The notes beneath the pieces were generated by a model that saw nothing but the letters and a program-made list of their open reading frames with translations, had not been told where the DNA came from and made no database searches. Source: Chondrilla cf. caribensis (lineage: Eukaryota; Porifera; Demospongiae; Chondrillida; Chondrillidae). From it: a stretch of 64,000 bases of DNA. Position numbers and translations under genes: made by a program. How positions within the stretch are numbered: position 1 is the stretch's first letter; each line of letters opens with the position of its first letter. The stretch is from positions 2,596,018-2,660,017 of the forward strand of contig OZ026551.1 of the NCBI GenBank assembly GCA_964020155.1, read 5' to 3'. Shown piece by piece: positions 49,701 to 59,689 of this stretch.

Positions 49701-52700
49701 ATTTTCGTTTTTTGGATTAATATCATCCTACTTCTTAGTAGAATGTTCCCTGAAAGCGTGGTGACTCTACGACGTTGCATTTGTTAGATACGGCTCATTT
49801 TTTACCTATCGTAAATACGCCATTTTGTTCTATACGGAGGTATGCGGGTACCTCCAACTAGGCTAGCAATGGAATATTGGTTCACGGCAATCCTGTAAAA
49901 TATGTAAATAGAAGAAATCGACAATTCATTGTGTAGATTATAAGTTATTTCCGAACCAATGCTCATTCACTTACACGTTGTAGACTTCGCTGGTAACTTG
50001 GAAGCATTTCACAATGGCTACAAAGACTGTGAATGCTTTAAATGCATTTTTTCACGGTTTTAACATGCTCTCCAAGACGTTTTTCAACAATATTCCGGAT
50101 GCGGTTTTATAGTAGCATCTTGATGGTGCGAGCCTTATCTGAAGGGTATACTTTACGTATGAATTAACATTGCTGCTACAGTTAGTACATCTTCCTAACA
50201 TACTTAGATGAATATAAGACTCATATTTGTATATTGAGCTAAATAAGACTGATCAGCGAGCTCGAGTTGTCTTGAAAACAGCTCAAGAAAACTGGATACG
50301 TGAAACGGCGCCATTTTGTTAATTAGATGACGTCATCCAATGATAGGTATACATACGGAGCCTCAATATGACATAGTTTACACCTCGCTTCCACAAACAA
50401 CATCCAGAGAGTGACTTAAAACTTTGTATATCTAGTGAACAGATTAAGCTATCGCAATTCTGAAAATGTCATCGTAATGCCCCGTATCTGCACTTTCGAA
50501 TGATGCCAAAAACGCAAATACACGAAAGTGCTTAAGTGGGCCCTTTTCGCAGATCCACTCATACAAAATTGTGTGTCATTATCTTATATCTTATTGTGCA
50601 GTAAATGCTGCATCTATTAAGCGATTTGAAGAGATTGTAAGACAGCAGCGGATTGATACCTCAGAATCAGAGGAATTGGAGGAATCCATTGATCAGTTTC
50701 CTGTCAGGAAAAGAGATGCTCCTCTCATCAATCAGCTTGGAAAAAAGAGTGTAAGCGTTGTTAATGTCAACACGAAGAGTGTTAAAGGTCAGCATGTGAG
50801 TATCTCTCCCTCTCAACCAAAAACACCAACTATTCCCACAAGCGTACAATCGGATGGTCGTAGAGATACATTTATGTCTTTCAATGATTGCTATCAATAT
50901 GAAAGTCCACTGCAGGCACCGGACTTGGGAACATGGTCTTTGCAATCATGCGCCTTTGACGAAGATTGGAATGTCCATTGGCCAGGGCCTGATCCCTCAT
51001 ATGATTCTGCGACACCTAGCAACTTCCAGTCCCCAGGCCAATCCTACCCTCAATCACATCCCTGCAACAATTCTCAGATGTCTACTAACGTACAGTCACC
51101 TGGCACTTCCTACCTTCAATCGACACTCAATTCAAGGGGTAAAGCTTCTCCACAGCAAATCAGTCCATCATCATATCCCTCTTATGATTCTCAGATGTCT
51201 ACAAACGTACAATCACCTGGCCCTTCCTACCTTCAGTCACCACTCAGTTCAAAGGGTAAAGCTTGTCAACAGCAAAATAGTCCGCCATCATTTGAGCCAC
51301 CTGTATCTAGTAACCACCAATTAAAAGGGCTACAGGAAGAAAACAATCGCCTGAGAGCAGCACTGCAACAACTTCGTAACCAAACATGTACTGCAAGTAA
51401 GCATATATGAAATGACTGTGTTTAACTTGCATGTGCTTGCTTTTATATGCATAGACACTTCCGCATATACTATTTTCATGGCAAGCACATTGATATATTC
51501 ACTACCCTATAATAATATGTAATCTTCATCAAGTTGTGGCTGCTTGAATTGAAGACAATTTCTTGGACAGGTCTGTATGTTTCAATTGCTACTTTGTAAC
51601 ATTTGCAGGTACAAGTGAAGAAACAAAAGGTCATATGGACAAGGTTTGTTCTTTGCCCCAAGTTTTTGTTATTCATGGGTATTCCAATAACGTGGTGTCT
51701 TGTGATATGCAGGTTGAACTTGTGCCAGGCTATGGAGTTTATGTGAGCAAGATGAAGCTGGACACTGCTGTTGACAGTAGTCAAGGACAGCCTACCCGCT
51801 TAGTAAGGAAGCTACTTAGTGCATTTTTCTCCGCAGAAATATTGGCTAAGTCAAGTGCCCGAGGCAGCAGAACATATGCTGCTCTGGACCATAACATTGT
51901 TGCTGCCATTATCAGTAAGCTAGGCATTATACTATGCATCATGGTTTGTATAAAATACTTGTGAAATCTATTTTGGTAGAATTTGTGACTACGAAGCATC
52001 CCAATTTCCAAAGAACTCTATTGGTGGATGCCATTAACGATAAATGCGCAAGCTACAGAAGACGCAAGTGATCTAAAGTTTGAGTAAAGTAGATTTCCTT
52101 GATTTAGATGCTGCCAGTGGGCATATGTAAGATTTCTATCATATAAGCCATTGACAAGATTACTATGATCATACTTGACCTATAATAATTACTGGCCAAT
52201 TATTTTTACCAATTGTCAACTTTATGGTTTTTATTAGACTATTGTACCATTATTGTGTTAAATGCATAATCAACCTTGCAAGATTGCATGTGTGTATGGT
52301 CAATTGAATTTGCATGCTGCATGATAGATTGGAAGAAATGCAATAGTTATAGTATTAAATGGGATACAGATAAGAATTTATACATATTATATGGCATATT
52401 GTAATCATATAAATATGTGATACTAATAAAAAGTGTCAAAATTAAATTACAACCTAGTTTCATGCAGTATTCATGGTTGAAACAAGCCAAATTCAGTTTC
52501 AATTTCAAACCTTTAAACAGCTGCTTCTGTGCTTGTAACAACCCTATAACAAGATGTTTACAGATTGTTTTAGACATGCTGCTAACATCCTCTAAACATG
52601 CCAGATACAAGCATGCTATTTTAACCTGGGTGTGCAAAATCTAAAACCACCTTGCTAATGCTGCTGAAAATCAGACTAAAGCATAATCACAAGCAAAATG

Positions 52701-55700
52701 TAGCATTAATTAATTAACCATGAAAGGAAGGGAAGTAGTTTCATGTTTATCCATTGATTTCAAAGCAAAAGATTACAATGTTCTTCTGCCTGATGATTAT
52801 GTATGTTTGCATATATAGATTCAAACTAAGACTACTATGGATCCCTATTTCATCTTTGTCTCATTTTTTGTTTTCACAGTTCCTTCGAAGGTTGGTCCTC
52901 CTACCCTCACCAAAGCAGCAAGATCAGGGAAACCAGTTCTCACAGTGACCTGGACTACACCCCAGAGTGACCGTCCCATCACTAAATACCAAGTGCAGTA
53001 CAGAAGAAGTGGTACCACTAGTTGGAGTACAAAGGATGTGACATCAAGATCCATCACCCTGGAGAACCTCCCTGCTGGTACTAGTTATCAAGTTCGTGTG
53101 AGAGCTGTTTCTGATGTTGGAGCTGGTCCATACAGTAATGTGGGGACACAAATTACACCTCGAGGTATGAATGTCACAACTGCTTTTTATGTATTCAGAT
53201 CTGGAGTGGATGCTGAAAATGGGTATCCAAATTTCCTATTTTAACATGCTGATACAGTGTAGAAGCCAAAAACATCAAAGAACATGACTTTGACCCTCAA
53301 TAGGACCCTGGATTTTGATTGTGTGTATGTATAATTTGGCTATAAGTAACAAGGATGCCTAATTTTACAACCTGTAACACAAGAATATTGTATGTACATT
53401 TACCTTCGTAGGAATGCATATTTCCAGTCTTGTTTAGTTGATATTTCAGGTATAAATGTGCTATGTGTATGTATGTATGTATTAATTTGTAGAAATCAGT
53501 AAATGGAATATTCAAATATCATGGAAAACAATTTATTGTCTGCTGCATTCCATTCTTTACATAGTACCTTCGAAGGTTATCTCTCGTCCTGTCCTTACCA
53601 AAACAGCAACAGCAGGAAGACCAGCTCTGAGAGTAACTTGGACTACACCAGGAAGTGAACGAAGGATCATCAGATACCAAGTACAGTACAGAAGAAGTGG
53701 TACCACTAGTTGGAGTACAAAGGATGTGACATCAACATCCACCACCCTGGAGAACCTTTCTGCTGGTACTAATTATCAAGTTCAAGTCAGAGCTGTTTCT
53801 GATGTTGGAGCTGGTCCATACAGTGATGTGAGAACACAAATTACACATCGAGGTATGCCAAAATTGTTTCTATGTTTTAGATGCAGGATGTAATCACCAA
53901 AGTATCAATTCTTTACAAAGTTCCTTCAAAGGTTATCCCTCGTCCTGTCCTCACCAAAGTAGCAAGATCAGGAAGACCAGCTCTTACAGTCACCTGGACT
54001 GCACCTCAGAGTGACCGTCCCATCACTAAATACCAAGTGCAGTACAGAAGAAGTGGCACTGCTTGGCATACAAAGGATGTGTTGTCAACATCTACCACCC
54101 TGGTATACCTCGTTGCTGGTACTAGTTATCAAGTTCAAGTCAGAGCTGTTTCTGATGTTGGAGCTGGTCCTTACAGTGAATTGGGGACACAAATTACACA
54201 TCGAGGTATGAATGTCATAACAGTTTCTATGTAATTACATATGGGAAGGATGCAAAAAGGGGTATTCAAAGTTGTTAGGTAAAGCTCCTGATACAGTGGA
54301 AACCGAGAAAACTGTAGAAAACCCAGACTTTGGCCTCAATCAGATCCTAGACTTCAAATATGTGTTTGTATAACTGTCCCTTATTTTCAACACATTATAT
54401 TCTGTATTTTCAAACAAAATATGTATTAATAATAGTAGGTATTTATTTAAGGGAGTAAAAATCATTACAATAAAATATTCCAATATAATTGACATCACTT
54501 TTTATATACTGCTACATTCATACTTTTACATAGTACCTTCAAAGGTTAGCCCTCATCCTGTCCTCAACCAAACGGAAATCTCAAAAAAAACAGCTCTCAC
54601 AGTAACTTGGACTGCACCTGTAAGTGAGAGAAGCATCATCACATACCAAATACAGTACAGAAGAAGTGGTACCACTATCTGGAGTACAAAGGATGTGACA
54701 TCAACATCCACCACCCTCGAGAACCTCTCTCCTGGTACCAGTTATCAGGTTCAAGTGAGGGCTGTTTCTGATGTTGGAGCTGGTCCATACAGTGATGTGG
54801 GGACACTAAGTACATATCGAGGTGACCATATGACCAAATCACTAGATGTATGGTAGAACCTCACTGTTGACAAGATTGCAGGATCTTCCCGATTGTTGAG
54901 GGATTAAATGTGTAGTTGTTAGATTAAATCTGTGGAAGTTGGTTTGAACACAAATTGATAAATGTTGTCTTACTGAAATGAAGAAGTAATAATTATACTG
55001 GTAGGTGACATTGGACATGTCACCTACCAGTATAACAAGTGAACATGTTATTACCCCACGATACCTTTTATTTCTGTATTTTGTGTGTCCTGTTTTTTGT
55101 AGGCAGAAAATAGACAGATACATGTAAACGCATTCCTCAATAAATATTAAGTATGACATAATTCAGAATCTGTGTCCTGGATGATTTCTAACTTACCACG
55201 AAGCTCTTTGCTTCAAAATTAGTACCAAGCAAAGTAGTTGAGGTTCAATACACTTTTGATAATAATAGCATTGTACTATATAACAGCGACAGTCACCTTG
55301 AGCCATCCATTAAGTGCTGTGGCTATCTCTCGTAATGATGTTTGGTAAAAAATTACCTAACTATTACATTACACTTATTCACACATAGATTGCTGTCTTC
55401 ATTACACATTGATGAGGGCTACAGTGTTTGTTTTGTTTGAAATGGAAAGAACAAAGGTATCAGAAACGGAGACTGTACTGATGGTTGACATCTACCGTCA
55501 TGGGCCCATGAAGAATCCACTGTTCCTTAAAGTGAAGGATGTACCTGGAAATGCCATCAGACGTATGTCTTAGCATGCACATACACACATGCTTTAGGAT
55601 GCAATGTTGTACTGTAAAAGGAAATGCATAATTACCTAGCATATATTATAATTATAATGCAAAGTGAAGGAAATCAACCAGTACAATAATATTATGTGTA

Positions 55701-56224
55701 CTTATGATAATATAGTGCACAAACATAGTGTACACATCAATGCACATTGATGTAATATCACTAATCCACGTGTAGATTATACACTGGTACATGACTTAGT
55801 GTGTGTGTGCGCTGTACATACTAACCTACGGCTTCATTCTATTGCAAAATGTGTATAACAAGTTAGTGTTATATGGGACTGGTACACTAGGCATAAAACT
55901 GATTATGTAATTATTTTTGGAGAAGGAGTTGTAGATAGTTATAGACTCCATTTACTATAATATTATGTACATACATATCAGTAGTCATGATCATTTCCTT
56001 CCCCTTCAGTCAATGACTACTATCTTCAGACCAATGATGTTGTCTTCATCAACACTGGACAAATGGTAGAGAAAACCACTGTTATTGTGAAGATCAACAA
56101 TGATGACATTCCCGAAGAAGGTCCCCCCGAGAGCTTCAAACTGGTGGCTTATTCTGCTGTTCCAGTTGACAATGTAGTCTTTAGTGTAAGCGAACTCACA
56201 GTATCTATTGTTGATGATGATTAA
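40881..56224 (+). CDS. Secreted Ig-FN3-Calx-beta protein gene (damaged Ig exon)
   Basis: Exon 1 (40881-40932) encodes a signal peptide, MTFFIIYTTAIVLCWSVG. All following exons are phase 1-1 and multiples of three: Ig 41031-41333, FN3 44091-44387, FN3 52880-53164, 53565-53852, 53921-54205 and 54534-54821, Calx-beta 55287-55331, 55425-55562 and 56010-56224, ending at TAA 56222-56224. No transmembrane helix was seen, so a secreted or matrix protein is likely. The Ig exon has an in-frame TAG and the first FN3 exon a GC instead of a GT donor. Either the gene is decaying, or those exons are skipped, which would keep the frame. An 8.16-kb transposon lies in the intron after the first FN3 exon. Confidence 0.65.
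41031..41333 (+). pseudogene. Immunoglobulin-domain exon with in-frame stop
   Basis: 101 codons, phase 1-1, clean AG and GT borders. Features of an Ig fold: the first Cys in VIVFCSEPGG, the core Trp in VQWYGPDG, and the C-terminal G-G-Q-Y-x-C motif. The x of Y-x-C is TAG (41282-41284), right before the second Cys (CRTSKDG). Everything after the stop still reads as Ig, so the stop is a recent point change or a sequence error. Confidence 0.75.
41334..44090. other. Intron between the Ig and first FN3 exons
   Basis: 2.76 kb, AT-rich. It contains the TA microsatellite at 43735-43774. No transposase, exon or inverted repeat that I could support. Confidence 0.4.
43735..43774. repeat. TA dinucleotide microsatellite
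   Basis: About 20 uninterrupted TA units in an intron. Confidence 0.9.
44091..44387 (+). CDS. FN3 exon with GC donor
   Basis: 99 codons: ALRVSWSAVSGSGITYTVCY (B and C strands), then a TLGPLSIGTTYIWVTAVSSD block and a tail ARTHN. The exon is phase 1-1 like its relatives only if it ends at 44387, where the intron begins GCAAAT instead of GT. GC-AG introns are used rarely but this one has a weak context. Confidence 0.65.
44467..44620 (+). repeat. Left terminal inverted repeat and subterminal repeats
   Basis: The terminus begins CCCAGGTCAAAATA. Inward there are two GCATGAAACAA copies (from 44496 and 44507), CAACCATG, CCATGTTACA twice and GGTTGAAACAAGC (about 44548-44562). Confidence 0.55.
44943..49087 (-). 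CDS. TNP2-like (CACTA/EnSpm) transposase, 914 aa, 13 exons
   Basis: Exons (5' to 3' on the - strand): 49087-48955, 48867-48727, 48651-48079, 48004-47752, 47679-47567, 47444-47304, 47139-47009, 46896-46629, 46451-46254, 46189-46032, 45726-45599, 45513-45130, 45066-44943. All borders are GT-AG, all phases match, and the sum is 2745 nt with no internal stop. The N-terminus has a basic run (YRRKRSRS). A CxxC...CxxC ribbon (YYCTKCTQ ... CYTCQSE) precedes the Transposase_21-type core. Candidate catalytic residues are the Asp of NTDGIPIFKS (47832-47834), the Asp of VDYMHCVLLGV (46822-46824) and the Glu of FPFESLNG (46089-46091) in a DUF4218-like segment. It is either an active transposase or a domesticated gene. 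Confidence 0.85.
49088..49182. promoter_or_regulatory. Bidirectional promoter between transposase and BEN genes
   Basis: Only 95 bp separate the two start codons. The interval has a CCAAT box (AGCCAATTT at 49118-49126), a GC box (GGGCGGGC, 49144-49151) and an NRF1-like palindrome TGCGCATGCGT (49160-49170). No TATA box is visible. This is typical of a shared CpG-type promoter. Confidence 0.6.
49183..52071 (+). CDS. BEN-domain protein, 491 aa, 6 exons
   Basis: Exons 49183-49372, 49429-49590, 50602-51396, 51609-51643, 51713-51914 and 51980-52071 total 1476 nt in frame. The N-terminus (FALIRWIEDDMYGVMPIKDA ... LVLKISG) resembles the leading module found in other animal BEN proteins. A Ser/Pro/Gln-rich middle contains two tandem copies of a unit around SQMSTNVQSPG. 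A short coiled coil follows (LKGLQEENNRLRAALQQL). The C-terminal BEN domain spans exons 5-6: VELVPGYGVYVSKMKLD, then TRLVRKLLSAFFSAEILAKS and a HPNFQRTLLVDAINDKC end. BEN domains bind DNA. Head-to-head with the transposase, it may bind the element's ends or regulate its promoter; this is not shown. Confidence 0.85.
49615..50561. mobile_element. MITE nested in the BEN gene's second intron
   Basis: The ends are 23-bp inverted repeats (49615-49637 and 50539-50561) with two mismatches, beginning TGAG(C/T)GGATCTGC. The element fills nearly all of the 1011-bp intron (49591-50601). The interior shows no transposase. I could not define a target duplication. Confidence 0.65.
52597..52630 (-). repeat. 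Right terminal inverted repeat
   Basis: Reading inward on the - strand it begins CCCAGGTTAAAATA, matching the left terminus with one mismatch over 14 bases. GCTTGTA and GCATG also match in register. Further inward, at 52.46-52.49 kb, are GTTTCATGC and GGTTGAAACAAGC. Confidence 0.55.
52880..54821 (+). CDS. Four-exon FN3 array
   Basis: Exons 52880-53164, 53565-53852, 53921-54205 and 54534-54821 each encode one complete FN3 domain. Each starts VPSKV and keeps the TVTW Trp, a YQVQYRRSG C-strand, a TLENL block and VRAVSDVGAGPYS. All are phase 1-1 and 285 or 288 nt. Coding sequences are very similar to one another, and stretches of the introns are shared too. The array therefore grew by duplication of exon-plus-intron units, recently enough for introns to align. 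FN3 domains usually mediate protein-protein contacts at the cell surface or in matrix. Confidence 0.85.
54993..55035. repeat. Perfect 19-bp hairpin
   Basis: Arms 54993-55011 and 55017-55035 are exact inverted repeats around a 5-nt TGGAC loop. An outer GTAATAA...TTATTAC pairing can extend it. It lies in the intron after the fourth FN3 exon, GC-richer than its surroundings; a small-RNA precursor is possible. Confidence 0.65.
55287..56224 (+). CDS. Calx-beta domain and gene end
   Basis: Three exons (55287-55331, 55425-55562 and 56010-56224) join in phase 1. The middle exon reads VFVLFEMERTKVSETETV, then VDIYRHGPMKNPLFLKVK, and the last VVFINTGQMVEKTTVIVKIN, then DDIPEEGPPESFKLV and SVSELTVSIVDDD. 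This is the Calx-beta fold, with acidic residues (DD, E) typical of Ca2+ binding. The first small exon (TVTLSHPLSAVAIS) is tentative. The TAA immediately after the domain ends the chain with no anchor. Confidence 0.7.
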
Positions 56225-56484
56225 TTTGCTACAAAAGCCAATAGCCACGCCTTCGTCTACTATTATTAAGAGTGCTTAATATTACAATGCTACACCTACA
56301 TGTAATATTGTTCATGTGTACAGTAGGTAGGATTTAACATGTCCCAGTTTACTGTAGTCATTGTTTTCAATCAATTATAATTGACATTTGGAGCATTCAT
56401 ATAACATTATTATCATTATTATTGATTACATCCTATTGAAAGTAATATTATTTTGGTAAAATATTGATTTTCATTGTGAGAACA

Positions 56485-56542
<58 letters not shown>

Positions 56543-57609
56543 AAACACACACATGCACGCACATACACATGTATATTATATACAAACATAATATATGACA
56601 TATAAGTGCACTTACACACTTAATATATTTAAATAGATGAAATGACAACAGTACTGTTTAGTTATAATGGTCATAGTTCTGGTTACACTAAAATGCTGAT
56701 TATTCTAAATAAATATTGGTTGTGAACCAGTTTCTATATATTCTGTTGACCAAGGGGGACTATTATGGTGTGGAAGTAGGACTCTAGATTTTTTCATATG
56801 TGAATTCTGACTTCAGACTTTGAAAATATCTGAATTGTCAACACTCTGCATGGGAAATGTTCACTTTACCAGGTGTACATTTCCTATGGTTATATGCATG
56901 GTATAATAATATACCATAATACGTATAATATGCATGGTAATATAATTATGGGAACATTACTAAAATTTTATATACACTTATTCTACTATGCCATTTGATG
57001 TCCTATGCACATGGGGTAACTAATTGTACAAAATTGAATGTTCTACAGGTGTAGAACAGGTGTACCTGTACCCACTGATAGGGAATAGCCGTTTAGTAGG
57101 TGAGTCGCTGGACTTGATGATTTTCACAATGTACACCTGCAAAGTAATCATAATGAACATATTTATAAGGTAAAGTGTAGTGTTAAAGTTCAATTTAGAC
57201 AGTTTACAAATACCACTTCATTTTAGAAGTAGCAATACTTGGTGTTGATTGGAATACTGGGTAAATAAGAGAATGGTTAAGCCTGTACCCATCCGCACCA
57301 TATCCTCTCTACCCATTTTTTTAGAAAACAGGGCATAGAACGTTTAGATTTGTATGATTAGTACCATAGCATAGAAATATTCTTATATTGATGTATGTGA
57401 GACAAGGTTAATACAAAACTGGTCTAATTGATGTGTATAATTATTTACTCAAAATATCACTGACACTTATGCAATATATGTAATAAAACTTCTATATTGA
57501 TTGGAGATGGGATTAAATGCATACATGTTTGTCAAATTGTCAGCATCTCAAGAATTTTGCATCGGTCTTTCAGTCTGCTGGTGCACATCCATACTTTACT
57601 TCATTGCAG
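56225..57609. other. Intergenic or intronic AT-rich stretch with CA repeat
   Basis: It contains a CA microsatellite at 56485-56537. Nothing else supported. The FN3 exons downstream may be alternative exons of the upstream gene or part of a decayed tandem copy. Confidence 0.45.
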
Positions 57610-58333
57610 TTCCATCCAAGGTTTCAACACTATCTGTCTCAAGATTGGTACAACTCTCCTCTCCTGCACTGAATATCACCTATATATCACCAGCTATCAT
57701 GTGGAGTACCAAACAAGTTCATCTAGTGGAAGATGGCAGAAAGAGAGTACCTGGTAGTATAACCCAAACAAATATAGTTGGACTAACTGCAGGAGCTACT
57801 TACAGAGTAAGAGTGAGAGCAATATCATCGATCGGTGAAGGGGAGTACAGTAAATTGAAGGAGGAAATTCCTTACAGAGGTAAATGACAGGTGTACTTCA
57901 TCCATGTTTAACCATTGATTTCAAAGCAAAAAATTACTAAAGTTCTTCTGCCTGAGGATTATGTATATTTGCGTATATAGATTCAAACAAGGATTTCTGT
58001 GGATCCCAGTTCCATCTTTGTCTCACCTATATTTAATTGTCACAGTACCTTCAAAGGTTGGTCCACCTACCCTCACCAAAGCAGCAAGATCAGCAAGACC
58101 AGCTCTTACAGTGAGCTGGACTGTACCTCAGAGTGACCGTCCCATCACTAAATACCAAGTGCTGTATAGAAGAAGTGACAGTGCTTGGATTACAGAGGAT
58201 GTAACATTAACATCCCCAACATATACCCTGGAGAACCTTTCTGCTAGTGCTGGTTATCACATTCATGTGAGAGCTGTTTTGGATGTTGGAGCTGGTTCAT
58301 ATAGTGATGTGAGAGCTATTGTAACATTTAGAT
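57610..58333 (+). CDS. Two further FN3 exons, one frame-scrambled
   Basis: Exon 57610-57879 (270 nt, phase 1-1) begins VPSKVSTLSV and ends LTAGATYRVRVRAISSIGEG. Its middle reads better as FN3 in the neighbouring frame (ITSYHVEYQTSSSSGRWQKE at 57675-57750), so two compensating indels seem to have shifted about 80 nt. Exon 58046-58333 (288 nt) is a good FN3 domain (ITKYQVLYRRSDSAW, HVRAVLDVGAGSYS). The 130 bp before it match the intron before 52880, so it is a copy of that unit. No start or end exon belongs to them here. Whether they are expressed is unknown. Confidence 0.55.
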
Positions 58334-58622
58334 GTATGTATTATAGAATGTTCCACCATCCACTATAATATGATTTATGTTTTAGTTGATGCCTATATAT
58401 TTGTGCTACAGCTGTGATATACTGATTATTGATACTTGAAGGTGCTGCCCTCTAGACATATAAAACAGTTGTCTGTTTTCCATTCAACACCCGAGACAGA
58501 TTTCAACTGAAATGTATCATTGCTAGAAACTGTATCAATTTCATTGATGGTCTAACCAGACAATGGTTATCAATGACATGTTCTCCCAGAGTTGATCTGT
58601 CTACTAAACAAGCTACATGGTT

Positions 58623-59223
58623 TACAAGTAGTGGATTATTATCTACCGATTTTAACACCCTACGTAAAAGTCGCCGCTTGGCCGTGAAATCTTCGATTCT
58701 CCCCAAACAGGGCAAGGCTTATCTTCCACGTTTCCGTGGTTATCTTCTAGGCATCAAGAATAGTCCTCGGTAGGAAGGACAGTGGTTCATAAGGGATTTT
58801 TGACCAGAATCGGTAATATTCATTTATTTGCCAATGTGCTAGAAGGCCTTTTCGGAGAATACCACTCCTCATCAGTAGCACTGGGCAACGTTCTGAGTAG
58901 TCAATCTCAGCTAAGCAGAGTATTGGCTGGGCGTTTTTAGCCTATTAGGTCGTTGTCTGTAGGGTTCAGTGTAGTACAAGTAGTGGATTATTATCTACCG
59001 ACTTTAACACCCTACGTAAAAGTCGCCGCTTGGCCGTGAAATCTTCGATTCTTCCCAAACAGGGCAAGGCTTATCTTCCACGTTTCCGTGGTTATCTTCT
59101 AGGCATCAAAAATAGTCCTCGGTAGAAAGGACAGTGGTTCATAAGGGATTTTTGACCAGAATCGGTAATATTCATTTCTTTGCCAATGTGCTAGAAATGT
59201 GCTAGAAGGCCTTTTCGGAGAAT
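58623..59223. repeat. Direct repeat pair of about 240 bp, unknown origin
   Basis: Copy 1 (58623-58860) and copy 2 (58975-59223) are almost identical apart from an 11-bp duplication (ATGTGCTAGAA) in copy 2 and a few substitutions. They are separated by 114 bp. A frame in copy 1 ends KSSILPKQGKAYLPRFRGYL but matches nothing I know. Copy 2 joins directly to the middle of an FN3 exon. Confidence 0.7.
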
Positions 59224-59449
59224 CTGAGAGTAACTTGGACTGCACCAGGAAGTGAACGAAGGATCATCAGATACCAAGTACAGTACAGAAGAAGTGGTAC
59301 CACTAGCTGGAGTACAAAGGATGTGACATCAACATCCACCACCCTGGAGAACCTCCTTGCTGGTACTGGTTATCAGGTTCGAGTGAGAGCTATTTCTGAT
59401 GTTTGAGCTGGTCCATACAGTGATGTGGGGACACAAGTCACACCTCGAG
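59224..59449 (+). pseudogene. Truncated FN3 exon with stop codon
   Basis: Closest to the FN3 exon at 53565, sharing TPGSERRIIRYQVQYRRSG-like sequence, but it starts abruptly at the LRVTW strand because the repeat unit has replaced the first third and the splice acceptor. TGA at 59404-59406 replaces the Gly of VGAGPYS. The donor side and following intron still match the intron after 53164. Confidence 0.8.
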
Positions 59450-59689
59450 GTATGAATGTCACAGCTGCTTTTGATGTATTCAGATCTGGGGTAGATGCCA
59501 AAAAGGGGTATTCAATTTTCTACTTTAACATGCTGATACAGTGTAGAAGCAAGAAAACTTCGATTCAATAACTGACTTCAACCCTCGTATATACACCAAT
59601 TTTCAAATTGTAATGCATTAAAAATGTCCATTTTCATATCTGGATGGGTCATAGATGGTTGCTCGTCTGTATGAGTCAGAATCCAACTT

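Larger units (their letters stand above)
44467..52630. mobile_element. CACTA/EnSpm-like DNA transposon with divergent transposase and BEN-domain genes
   Basis: The limits are imperfect terminal inverted repeats: 44467-44500 and 52597-52630 share CCCAGGT, AAAATA, GCTTGTA and GCATG blocks in register. A TG on each flank could be a 2-bp target duplication. Subterminal motifs occur at both ends: GGTTGAAACAAGC at about 44.55 and 52.47 kb, plus GCATGAAAC and TTTCAACCATG in either orientation, as expected of CACTA elements with transposase-binding subterminal repeats. Between them two complete divergent genes fill the space, leaving about 0.48 and 0.56 kb to the ends. The element sits in an intron of the FN3 gene. 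That both genes move together is inference from layout. Confidence 0.6.

Noticed and set aside
56419..56648. Two - strand frames with Cys-Val runs
   Set aside because: Produced by the CA microsatellite.
41282..59406. Idea that TAG and TGA are recoded as sense codons in the Ig and FN3 exons
   Set aside because: TAG, TGA and TAA all end intact genes elsewhere in the window (RNF213-like and transposase TAG, BEN TGA, Calx-beta TAA), so ordinary damage is simpler.
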